DNA of 64,000 bases from assembly GCA_019925105.1 (NCBI GenBank), contig JAHGAU010000006.1, forward strand, positions 1,736,001 through 1,800,000. The letters are read 5' to 3'. The stretch's first letter is position 1. Every line of letters begins with the position of its first letter. Both the position numbers and the translations under genes were made by a program. Below are positions 38,518 to 50,246 of this stretch, in pieces. The notes beneath the pieces are model-generated. The model worked only from the letters and a program-made list of their open reading frames with translations. It was not told the DNA's origin and did no database searches. This DNA comes from Niebla homalea. Its lineage: Eukaryota > Ascomycota > Lecanoromycetes > Lecanorales > Ramalinaceae.

Positions 38518-41500
38518 CGACAGAACGAGAAAATGGCGACGAACGAAGGGACCCCAGAGGTCCAAAACGATGCGTACACGCATAGCTCTAATAATAGTGA
38601 GAGAAGTATATTAAGTGCGATAAGTAAAAGTAACGTAATAATTAAGAATAAAATAATAAACGGATAAGTAACTTATATTAATAGAAATAGCGATAACGTA
38701 TACGGGCAATATAATAATAATAAGCCGGATAACGTTTAAAATAAATAAAAGAATTAAAGTTAATAAAATACGCGTATCGAAGCGTATAAAACACGTAATA
38801 ATAAAGCGGAAATAATAAGTAAATAAGGGGGTAGGAAGGCCGGTACGGTATTAACGGTAAAGGGTACAGGCGGAAGGAAGGGGCGGGAAGACCGCGGCGA
38901 AAGTACTATTAAGGGTATATAAAGGGGAAATAAGGTTAATAAGGAAGATAAGACCTTAAGGGATTAAAGGTAAGGGGCGGAGACGGAGTATCGCCCGGTA
39001 AATAAGGGCGAAAAAACGGTAAGGGAGGCGGTAAAGGTTTTAAAAAGATTCCTTACGGTAGAATAAAAGGATATTACGTTAAAGACCTAGTTAATATTAT
39101 AAATTAAACTAAGAAGCATAAGGGACTTTTATATAAAAGTAAAAGTAAAACTAAGGGAAACGGAGCAATTATAAAGCTTTTAAGGGGCGGTAATAAAGGC
39201 GCTAATAAAAAATAAAGACAATAACTTAAAATTAAGTATATAAAATAAGGGTATAAAAGCAGCGGCCCCTTAAATAAAAAAGAATTAAACGATAAAAGTA
39301 ATAAAGGGGGTACCCGCAGCAGAGAATAAAAGAATAATAAAGGAAAAAGCGGCCATATTAAGGAAAATAAGGATAATAATAGTCTATTTATTTAATAATA
39401 AAGAGAGGAATATAGCGGTAAAAATAAACCCGCTATAGTTAATAAAAGCTTTTAAGGTAATAACGGAACCGTTAATAGAATAAATTATTACGGTACGTAA
39501 ACTATAAAGTAAGGATATCCTCCTTAATATAGCGTTTTTAAAGGTAAAAGAAAGCTTAAAAAGGTTTAAAATTTAAATTAATAAAAGAAAATATAAGTTA
39601 ATTAAGGTTTTAAGGTAATTATTTACCGTTATAATAAATAAGATATACCTTTTACGTTTTAAAGAAACCAAGAAAAAAGTTATATTAAAAAATATAAAAA
39701 GGAGAATATAGTTTTTTATTTAAAGCTTAAGATTATTAACTATAGGCTTCCGTTAATAACGAAAAGACTTAATTCCTTAAAACGTATAAAAAGGTATTCT
39801 ATTATTATATTAAGCGTAACGTTAATTAAAATATATAATAACGTCTTAAATAAAGGGATTATTGAAAAGGGATCTTTTAAAATAATTTAACTATAAGATA
39901 AAGCGGTTAATATTTATTAATATTTTAAATATTAAGGCTATAAATATATTATTACGAAATACTTTAATATTATAAAGTATACGGTTTACGTTAAGGGCCA
40001 TAATACTTATAAATATATAAAGTTAATAATTAAGGGGTTTATAAAGGATACGCTTAAATACGTTATATACGGTAAGGAAAGATACCTAATATAGGATTCT
40101 AAGTATATAATAAGGGTTAAAGAGATTAAACGTAAGGAAACCCGGATAGCCGCGAAAATCCAACGGTATAATACGTATAAAATTAGTTTAATAAATTAAT
40201 TAAAAATAACCTTAAAACGTAAGCTTAATTAACCGGATAGTAAAAAGTAAACAGCAATAAAAAAAAAGAAAATTCTTTATAATCTTAACTTTAAGGGCCG
40301 GCCGTCTTACGTTTTTAATAATAGCCAGAAAGGTATTAAGCTAGAAAACGCTTAACTTTAATAAAAGGTCCGTAACTTAAGCGGGTATAAAAAGGGAGCC
40401 TTTATGGAGGTTAATAGATAATATATTAACGTTTTTAAGAATAATATAATATAACGTTTATAATAAGGAAATTAAAGTAATAATATTAATATTTAAATTT
40501 AAAGAAGTTAAAAACGTTAATATTATAATAATATAGGAATTACTATATAGTTTATATATATATTCGTTTATTAATTTAAAAGAGGAGTTTTATTTAGCCT
40601 TTAAAGGGGATAAGATAATTAGAATATACTTCTTTATAAATAAACGGTTTAACGTAAATAACTAAGATATTACTTATTATAACGGAAACTTTTATATATT
40701 CCGTATTATAAGGAAAAGGACTTAAAGGGCGACCTTAATATTTATAACGCGTATAACTTACCGTTAATTAATAAAGAAAAACCTTTTACAATATTATTAC
40801 TTAAAGAAATCTTAATTATTTTAAATGAATATATATTGCTTAAAGACTTTAACCTATATTATTATATATGGAACAAAGAAAGGCATATAATAAACTACGT
40901 TAAATCGGATAACTTATTAATAATTACCGTTTAGGTTAACCTTTTATTATTAATATTATAAGGGACTATTATATAAAAAAGTTATAAGTTTAAAATAACG
41001 ATTAATCTAGCCTTTAATACGGAAAAGGTTATTGGCACGGTTATAATATATAAGCTATGAAAAGACTTAAAATATAGCTCGGATTATATACCGATATAGA
41101 TAATCCTAGATTAAACCGTTAATATAACCTTATTATTACCGGTAAAAAAGGTATAAAAGACGATTAAAGAAGTAGAGGTTTATATAAAAGCGGAGGAGAT
41201 AATAATATAATTCGCGGACCTTTTTTAATTAAATAATAAAGACCGGATCGACCTTTTTATAAAATAAATAATAAAAGTATTAAATAAAATAATTAATAAG
41301 ACTATCCTAATAATAAAACCCTCTTAAAGAGCTAAAACCTACTAGAATAAAAAGTATATAACCGCGATTATAAAAGTAAAAAGGTTAATTAAGTAAACTT
41401 CTAAATATAAGAATTAAAAAATACTTAATTAATTAAAAGTTATTTAAGAGGAAAAAAAGAAAATTATTAAGAAAGTTAAATAAATATATTTTCAGTCTAC

Positions 41501-44325
41501 GGTATATAACTTAATAATTTTATTTTATAGTATCTAGAAGTTAATAAAATATAATAAAGAATAAAGTAAGAAATTAAAGCTTATCCTTAAATTCCCGCCC
41601 CTTAAAAAACCCGATAATATATTAATTAATACCTTTAACGGGAAGATCGAAGCCCTTAAAAAAGCATTTTTCCCCCCTCCGCTAGAAGTTAACTTAAACG
41701 ATATTAACGGCGTTACGTATTTTAACCCTATATTAATAAATAAGATAATAATATAAGATATAATAATTAAAGCGATTAATAAATTAAAGAAGGATAAAGC
41801 CCCGGGACCGAATAGGATTCCCAATAAATTTTTAGCAATAATAACCTTACCGTTTAAAAAGGTCTTTATTTATTTCTTTTAAGTATATTTCGATATCGGT
41901 TATTATTTACGTAAGTTTAAGGAAATAAAAATAATTATTCTTAAGAAGCCTATTAAGCCGGATTACTTTAAGGTAAAGTCTTATAGACTTATTATACTTT
42001 TATATACGTTAAAAAAAGCCTTAAAAACGGTAATAATGAAGATTTTTAACGACTATATAGAGAATTACGGACTTCTCCCTGACCAATAAATAAAAATAAG
42101 GAAAAATAAATTAATAGAAATAACCCTTAAAGGATTAATTAACGGCGTATATACGATATAGGGTTACGGGAAAAAGTATATTATAAATCTTCTTTTTTTT
42201 AATATTATAAATACCTTTAATAAGGTAAATTATTAAAGGTTACTATATAACTTAAAGAAAAAGGGGATATTACCCTTCTTAATCGAATAAACGAAGAGTT
42301 TTTTAAGTAACCGAGCTATATCGATTAACCTAAGATAAAAAATAAGCTTAATAAAGCCCGCTATAATAAGGATTCCTTAAAGATTACCCATTTCTCCTAT
42401 ATTGTTTTTATTCTTTAATAGTCTTTTAATTAAGGAGCTTATTAAGTTAAAATAGAAGGTCCAAGTTAGAAACTTTATTAATAACGTTTACCTTTTAGCC
42501 TATAATACCTTTATACGGACGAATTATCTAGAACTAAAATAGATTTATAAAGTTTATCTTTAATAAACGAGAATCTACGGGGCTTAATTTACGCCGTATA
42601 AATATAAGTTTATTTATATAATTAAAAGTTTAAGGCTATATAATATAATAACTATAATAAACCTAAGTAAAATTACGGTAAAGCCGGATACCAGTATTAA
42701 AGTCTTTAGCCTTTAAGTAAATAAAAAGCTCGACTAAAAGGATTATATAAGAAAGGTTTAAAAAAAGATAACTTTATAAGAAAAAGGCCTTATTTATCTC
42801 GCCGTATTAATATAAAGAGTTACGTTATAAAAGGCCCGGACTATTTACTAGGCTATAATAAAGTTAATTATAATATACGTTATGGCTATCTAGTATATAC
42901 CCAAGGGTACTCCGGGATATAGGAAAGAGCCTATTTAGATGTTATAGAAAGTCTAGAATCGGTATTTAAGAGTAATTAACGGTACTTATAAAGCAACCTT
43001 AATCCCGGTATTAAAATCTAAAGTCTTTATACCGTTAATTAAGGTTTTATTAAATTAAATAGTCGTTTAAATAAGGTTAAAGAAATATATATACTTAATT
43101 ACGATAATAGGAAACGGGCGGATCCATTAAAATCTTAATAAGCTTAAAGTTAAAAAGAATAGATTAAAAATACTTATCTTTTTTCTTATTAAAATAAAGT
43201 AAGAATAAATTAAAAAGGAGGTTAACCTTACCGGTATCCCGGAGGTTAACTTAAACGGGTATAAATTCCCGTTAAACGTAAGAAAGGCTAAAATTAAAGG
43301 GATTTAAAAAACGAAGGCTATAGTAATTATTTTATAGGCTACGATAAAATAGACTAAGCGTTAACGGAAATATAAAGACTTTATACCTTAGGGTTATTAT
43401 TATTTAACTTTCAACAATAAAAAGATTATTAATAAGTATTTCCGCCGCTATAATATTATAAAAAAGGGTAATAACGTATTAACGATCCAACTTTAAATGG
43501 GCAAAAACGGGTTAATTTACTTCCTATTTATTATATATACCGGGGGTCGGATAAACGCCGGATATAAATACGGATAAAAAAAGTAAGATATTATATATAT
43601 CCTTATTTCTTATCTTTTATTTACGGAGGTTAAATTAAGACTTATTATAAAAGTTAATACTTATAATTACCGCTAAATATTATTTATAAAGTAAAATATC
43701 CGGGTAATTATTAAGTTTATAATATTTACCGGATTATTATTATAGTTTAATTTCGCTATAAAGATAAATAAAGTTACCAAAAACCTTACGGAGAAGGCCC
43801 GTTATTGGTTAAAGAAAAAAAAGAGGAGCGGAAATTAGTTACGTTAATTATATAAACCGGAAAGCATTTTTTATAGCCGTAAAGATATAATAATAAACGC
43901 TTGCTAAAAGTCCTTAAAAGAGTTAACGGCGATAATAATATAAAAAGGATATATAGTAAACGCGTAAGTATTAATAAGGATATTTAAAAGTATTATATAA
44001 GGTTAAAATAATATAAATATATAAAAAAGCAAAAGAATAATAAGCTTAAAAATAGCCTTTATAAGGATACGGTCGTAATATTACGGATTTTCTTAGGGGA
44101 GTTAAAACATAGGAAGTATACGAATAGATTACTATTCTTTAAATAACTGTTAATATTTTTTACCTTAAGGGATAAAGGGTAAAGGCTTAATAAACGCCGG
44201 TTTTTACCTTAACGTTATAAGTATCAGGTTTTTACGGTTATTAATAAGGTTAAAAGGCCGCGTATTAAGGAACGCCGGAATTAGCTTAATTAGACCCGTA
44301 GTATAAATCAATCAATCAATCAATC
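38518..44325 (+). mobile_element. Full-length Tad1-like non-LTR retrotransposon (LINE), RIP-inactivated
   Basis: The 5808-bp element is flanked by the 12-bp target duplication AATATTATTCAG (38506-38517 and 44326-44337) and ends in a (CAAT)n tail at about 44308-44328. The first ~70 bp (38518-38590) are GC-rich and unmutated. A gag-like ORF1 with a decayed zinc-knuckle region (about 39900-40050) precedes an endonuclease remnant (LLKDFNLYYYIWN near 40835-40875), reverse transcriptase (ILKKPIKPDYFKVKSYR near 41940-41990) and RNase H (IYTGGRINAGY near 43535-43570). Stop codons occur throughout. It is the parent type of the truncated copies at 13774 and 22915. The 96-residue minus-strand ORF at 41534 is a shadow. 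Confidence 0.92.
40440..43800 (+). pseudogene. LINE ORF2 remnant: endonuclease, reverse transcriptase, RNase H
   Basis: The domain order endonuclease - reverse transcriptase - RNase H is that of Tad1-clade LINEs. In the reverse transcriptase, PISPILFLFFNSLLIKELI near 42390-42450 and the segment after it, where the catalytic FVDD should be, reads as a mutated F-I-N-N. Numerous TAA/TAG codons from RIP make it non-functional. Confidence 0.75.
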
Positions 44326-44986
44326 AATATTATTCAGCCTGGTTAAGGCCGGTTTTAAATATATATTTAAGCTTGGTAACCCTGAACTTATTACCTATAA
44401 TAACTGTAAATCAGGTGAGTTTTATAACTTCGTTAAACGTGAAACGGCCGAAGATTAATAATGCTTATATAGCCGTTTATATTCGTTCTTTAAGGGCTAT
44501 AAAAACAATTAATAAGATACGACCCGATTAAATTACGGAGATCACGGATTTAAGCGATTTAATTCTTATAAAACACTTAAATCCACGACTATTTCCCGGG
44601 TGAGATTGCGATAACTACCCGGCTTATAGTTTTTCGATTTTTTAACTTTCCTTTAACAATTAGCCTTAATACTTAATTATTATTACTTCCTTTTACTTCT
44701 TTAGTATGCTCGGCGTTAGATATACTTAATCCCTAACCTTAGAACCGCTTTTCTTCACGAAGACTTCAACCTTACCGTCGCAATAAGGGCGTTGCGGTCT
44801 TTCTTTTTGTGGTGCATTTATTATGTACAATATGCGTATATTAAGAGCTTATCGGGCATTAGCATTAAAAGGGTATAGTAGTTTGGCGCGTATACTTATA
44901 TTGCGCACCTTCATAGCTAGGTAAACACTGATCATATATATTACACCCACATTTTTACCTCAGTACTCTCAGTACCTGACAATATT

Positions 44987-47900
44987 AAGGTTATATATTA
45001 AAAAATCTATTTAAAAGGACGTTTCTTTTACGGATTATAAATTTAAATATTAAACTTATTATAAATATTACGTTAAAAATATAAATAAAATATACCGTTA
45101 ATATAAATATAAAAATTATTTTAAATAGCGGGTAACTAAAGCCTTAATTACGCTTTTAAAATAAATAATTAAATTGAAGATTAACTTTTATTACGGTAAT
45201 TACAAGGCATAAAACCGTATTAATTATTTTATTTTAAGAGCAAAAACGGAAACAGAGTAAAAGGACCGGTATATATATAAGGACGTAACCTAAAATGAAA
45301 ATAATCCGTTATTAAGGAGGTAACCCGACGGGCAAGCCCGGTAAGATAACCGAAAAAGTTAATAAAATAACCTAAAGATTAATTAAAGCTTTAATCCGTA
45401 AATAGCTATATATATACTTTTTCGGTAAAACGTATATTAAAATTAAAACCATAATAATACTTACGATAATTACGGTTTAAAGTTAAAGCTAAACAATATA
45501 AATTAAATATAATAAACTTAAGAATAATCCGGAATATAGGGTTTATTAAGGTTAACAATATAAAGTTAAAAAGAAACCTAAATTTCTCTTTAAAATATAA
45601 TTATATTATCCGCGGAAATAACTTTAAATAAGAATAATTAAAGAGTTATATTTAAGTTAAGGACTTTAAAGGCTATCGTATATACGGGGATAAAATAAAG
45701 GGAAAAGCTTATTAAGGAAGAAATACTTATAAAGATACGGGTAAAAACTATTATATATATATAATATAAGTAGCAAACCTAGGAAAAGGAAAAGTTAATA
45801 AAGGAATTTAAATAAACTTATTATTTAAACGGAAAACTAATTAATAATTATTTTATATATAAAAGGAAGAAATAATGTATTAAAATTAAAGCCGATAAAA
45901 CCTAAATTAAAAATATTTTTAATTAAGTTTAAGTTGGATAAATAATATTATTTTTTCTTAAGCGACCGTTTATGAAATTTAATTAAGGAATTAATCCTTA
46001 AAAAAAACGGGCTATATTTTATATGAACTTTATTACGTTAAGCAAACTCGTACGACCAAGATAATCTTATAATTCCAGTAGGGTTAAATTAATATATTAA
46101 TAAAGGGACTATTTAAATTAAAGGAGTTATCCGAATTAATAAATAAAAAATAAATAATATAAATAATTAAATTAATTAAGCGGATAAAGACGGTAAATAA
46201 TAATTAAACGGGGGTAAATAAATAGCGGAATTAAATTGCCGAGATTCGGGAGTAAGTTATAATAATAACGGATGAATATTAGAAATAAAAGATATAATAA
46301 AAAATATTTATTAAAACTATAATTATTAAACGGACTATAAATTATAATTAATTATAAAGCGTATATAATTTCTTATATTAAACTTACGCTTAATATCGGG
46401 ATTAAGTAATATATAATATATTAAAGAAAAAGCGTTAACTTAAATTATATCCCGATATTAAAAATCTATAAAAAGGAATTAACAATAATTAACTAAAAGG
46501 TAAATTAATTTATATATACTTAAATAGAAATTATAATCGTTTAACCGGTACTTAAAGATATAGTTTAAATAGGCGCTATTTAATAAACCTTTAATATAAC
46601 GGTAATCAATAAAAATAAAACGATAACCGCCATTAATTTATTAATATTAAGTATATATTTAAGTATTTCTATATATATAAAAAGCGTAAACTTAAGTATA
46701 TACCGTAAAAAGCTCTTAAAAGTAAGAAAGTTAAAATAAGTTAAGATTATAAAGGACCGACGGATATAGTTTTAAATAAATTATTTAAATAATATTTAAA
46801 TAAACCTTAATAATAATAAGGATATATTTATTTAATTTAACAGGGTTAATAATTAAAGTACGTTTTTTAAAGTATAAGGATATAATAAGGGTAATTTTAA
46901 TTAATATAATTTAAATTAAAAATTCTGAAAAAACTATAAGGAAATTAATATAAATATAAATTAAATAACCAATATTAAGGTTAAGAATTTATATATATTC
47001 TTAAAAGGATAATTAATAATTAAATATAAGATTAAGTTAAATTTAAGATAAGTTAATTAAAATATAAAAGGAGTTAAAGATTAAAAAAGTTAAAGAAATA
47101 AAAGAGTTTAAAAAGTAAAAAAAAATAAAAAAAGTAAATAAAAAAAAAGGATAAAATAAACGGTTACGGGGTACGATTATAGAATAAGTAAATAATTAAA
47201 TATTATTTTTAACATTTTATTTACCAATAAAACCGGTTAAAACGGAATTTAATAAATATAATAAACAATATTATTACGTTTAGAAGGAACCCCTTTTAAT
47301 ATACCTTTTAAATATACCCTTATCGGAACGATCGTATATAGCCCGTTAAAAGAATATGAAAATATATTTCATTTATAAGTAAATACGGGCCCGAAAGTAC
47401 TTAATATATTAATTAATTAAGGGAAAAATATATAAGTAAATAAGGGTAAATATTAAAAGTTATAATAAGGAATATATTTTTAGTAAATATTATTAAGTAT
47501 AATATTAAGCTTTAAAGGAATTTATATAAAGGTTAAAAAGTTATTTAAAGATTAATAAACGATTTATTTATTATTTTTCTTCTTTCCTTTACTTTCTTAA
47601 GTAATAATATATAAGTAATAACCATTATAATAAATTATTACCCCTTTTATTGTTTTCTTAAGACCAATATAATAAATAAATAAAAAGATAATATTAATAG
47701 ATAAATATAAACTAAGTAATTACGTATAATATTATTCTAAATATATTAACGAAAAAAGATATTAAAATCTATAAAAAAAAAAATTTTTTTAAATAAAGCT
47801 TACTTAAACGATTAAGCCTTTTTAAAACGTATTTAAAGTTACGTAATAAACCTATTAAAGATATACTTAATAATAACGGGACCAAAAGAGACATTAGAAG

Positions 47901-48474
47901 TATATAAATAAAGGAGTAAAATAAAAAGTAATCGGTTATAAGGTCTTATCCTTATAAAAAATAATATCTATAATCTTTTAACGAGTAAAATAAGGTACGT
48001 TATACCTTTATACGGATTAAGCGTATTATAATTAAAGAAAATATAAATATAGGCAGCCCGAGCCTTAAGATAAATAGACGTAAAGTATTAAGGTTATTAT
48101 TATTAATAAGTTAGAATAATAAAGTTAAGGAATTGCTTTTAAGAAAATTAAGTCTTAATATACTTATTTATTATTATTAAATAAGATTTAAAAATAAAGC
48201 TATAAGAAAAATAAATAAATATATATATAAATAACGTTAAAAAATAAGAACTATTTATTAATAATACATAATATTAAAGGGGCAATTTTATTATAAAGGG
48301 AGTAAAAGCAAATTATTATTACGTTAATACCTTTTTAACCTTTATACTTATAATAATTTAAATTATTAAAAGGATATTATAAGTAATATATATATAATCG
48401 AGATATATATAAATAGGTATAATATAATTTAATTTATAATAATATTAAAAATAATACCTTATTATAAAAGGAGT
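44987..48474. other. AT-rich interior of the large gypsy element, unassigned
   Basis: About 3.5 kb of RIP-type sequence between the nested LTR element and the right LTR. No domain, terminal repeat or target duplication was recognised. It may be a further 3' ORF of the gypsy element or another decayed insertion. Confidence 0.4.
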
Positions 48475-48729
48475 CAAAAAGAGGAAGAATATAAAAAATA
48501 TTAAACTTACGGATAAATATATAAAGGAAGGGAAATATTAAAAGGGTTAATTAAGGGTAAAATCGATTTATATATACTTTAAAAAGAAAAAGTATAACAG
48601 ATTATTATAGTAAGCAACCTATACCTTACCAACTTATATAAGGGCTGCGGCCCATCTTCAATTACACTTTATTACTACCTGCTATTCCATCACTTTTGCT
48701 CTTTCATCTCTTCCCATCTTTTCTGAATT

Positions 48730-49205
48730 TATTTACTTAAACCGCTCGTAAATCACTTACAAGCATTCGGGGAAACTTACGAGCGCTTTAAGCGGTCCCG
48801 AGCGGGGAAAAAAAAGTTAAAAATAAAAACGGTTAAAACGGTAAAATAACGGTTTTTATTTCTTATAAATTTTTTTATTAAGCTTTCTTAATAACGGGTA
48901 TATTCGTAGCCCCCTTTTTAAGCCGTAATATTCAATGTTTTTAAACATAAAATATAGATTCAGTTATTTTAATTAAAAGTTACAGTAAGAATTAATAATT
49001 TATCCTTAAGGGGGGGTAGTTAAAGGGGGTAAGTTAATTTAAAAAACGTTAAGTAAAAAAATTTACGAGCAAGTAGAAAACTTAGAAGCATTCATTATAA
49101 CTCACGAGTAACCCGGATACTCGCGAGCGCTCAGAGGCCAAACGAAGGCAAATATAAGCTTAACCTGCTTAATCTGCTCACGTATACTTAAAGTACTTAT
49201 ATGCT
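48730..49205 (-). mobile_element. Right part of the inverted-repeat element
   Basis: Companion of 28487-28806 (inverted ends). It includes a short palindromic stretch with repeated CGAGCG/CGCTCG motifs (about 48745-48810) and the G-rich run opposite the C-rich run of the left part. 49165-49205 is the mutated inverse of the sequence at about 3155-3190. Confidence 0.6.
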
Positions 49206-49298
49206 TAAAAAAAAGTTTTATTAATATTATAAGGGCTATTAAATAATATACTTAATAAATAAATTATAAGTATTATAATAATAATATATAAGCGAGTT

Positions 49299-49370
49299 AC
49301 TCGGGTTGTTTATCCCGGTTATTAATTATAAGGGTTAAGGTAACTTAGCGTATATTGATAACAGGCCTTT
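49299..49370 (+). repeat. Right copy of the 72-bp direct repeat
   Basis: Matches 13463-13534 in the same orientation, differing mostly by transitions (for example TACTAGTTATAAGGGG versus TATTAATTATAAGGGT). It lies exactly where the AT-rich block gives way to normal sequence. Confidence 0.75.
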
Positions 49371-50246
49371 ACAGCGCCTGTAGCCTATCAGCCTATATGG
49401 CCAATAACAATGCCACCAGTCCATCCCTTCGATTGATCTGCAGAAAGTCCCTCACTTCGGTCGCACGAATATGGCGCCAGTACTCCGTATTGTAGTGGTA
49501 GTTCTAGCATTTTAGCGACCCTGAATGACGGACATCTCTTTCCCCTTTCTCTCTTCCCCGATCCACCGCAAACCCTCCTTTGGTGGGTCCCTCAAGCCCC
49601 CGCCTTCCTAAAAGCTTGAAGATTCTCTCTTACCCCCACGTCCCTGGTTGGGGTACCTGCACTCCACCACCACGCGCAAGCAGGTCAGTATCACGCCGAT
49701 GTGACGAGCACGGGCGTCACGGCTTCTGTGTCGGCATCGAGGCTATTGAGGATATTTGAAACAGGCCTTCAGGTCGGTCGCTGAATGAGGTAGAGCTTCG
49801 ATTGGCAGGGGGCTGGGTATGAGTGGAGCAGGGAAAGGTGAAAGGCAGTAAGTGTGGCAGTACACAAGCAGTACTACTGACTACGCCCTGCATGTTAGGA
49901 CCCTCTAAGGAATCCTTCAGTCATCCCGGCTATGCCCGAAGGAGATTGGCAACGGTAAGGACTTCGATAACATAACCAGCGACTTAGGCCGAATTCTCGA
50001 TGTGGAATGCGATGAGTGCCTTTCGAAGAGTGTGTCTTAGGGCAAGAGCCATAGACTTCTTCATTTGGCATATCAACAGAATATCCATCCCTTCCTATGC
50101 GCCGATCGCTTGAAGGCATCCGCAGCAAAGAACTCTCAATCAAGTAACCCTAAGCCAAAAGCCCAACAGCAAATATCAGATTCCCCTTCATCATCGCCCG
50201 TCACCTTTTGCTGGCACAGAACGGACCAGTGTTTCTCTCTCTCTCT
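49371..50246. other. Intergenic, downstream of EFR3
   Basis: Normal base composition. Only short chance frames; no RNA gene or repeat recognised. The part next to 50247 should be the EFR3 3' untranslated region; CT repeats occur at 50237-50248. Confidence 0.5.

Larger units (their letters stand above)
37584..44981 (-). mobile_element. Non-autonomous LTR element (family C), split by a LINE
   Basis: Terminal repeats at 37584-37743 and about 44822-44981 read TGTTATG...CCTGACA on the plus strand. The 5-bp duplication ATATT is at 37579-37583 and 44982-44986. Removing the LINE and its duplication leaves about 1.58 kb. Interior blocks at 38010-38180 and 44540-44680 are the reverse of blocks in the sister elements. 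The left part (37590-38340) is clearly less RIP-mutated than the rest. Confidence 0.88.
28807..48724 (+). mobile_element. Large Ty3/gypsy-type LTR retrotransposon, RIP-inactivated, with nested insertions
   Basis: LTRs at about 28807-29064 and 48475-48724 differ almost only by C>T/G>A. The 5-bp duplication GAATT flanks the element (28802-28806, 48725-48729). Without the nested element (37584-44981) about 12.5 kb remain, large for gypsy, so another unrecognised insertion or extra ORF is possible. A purine tract AAGGGGAGGAAG near 37177-37190 after the integrase could be a polypurine tract, hinting that two LTR elements are combined here. Confidence 0.7.

Noticed and set aside
41534..41824. Minus-strand ORF of 96 codons with hydrophobic stretches
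   Set aside because: It lies opposite the LINE ORF2; the hydrophobicity reflects AT-rich composition.
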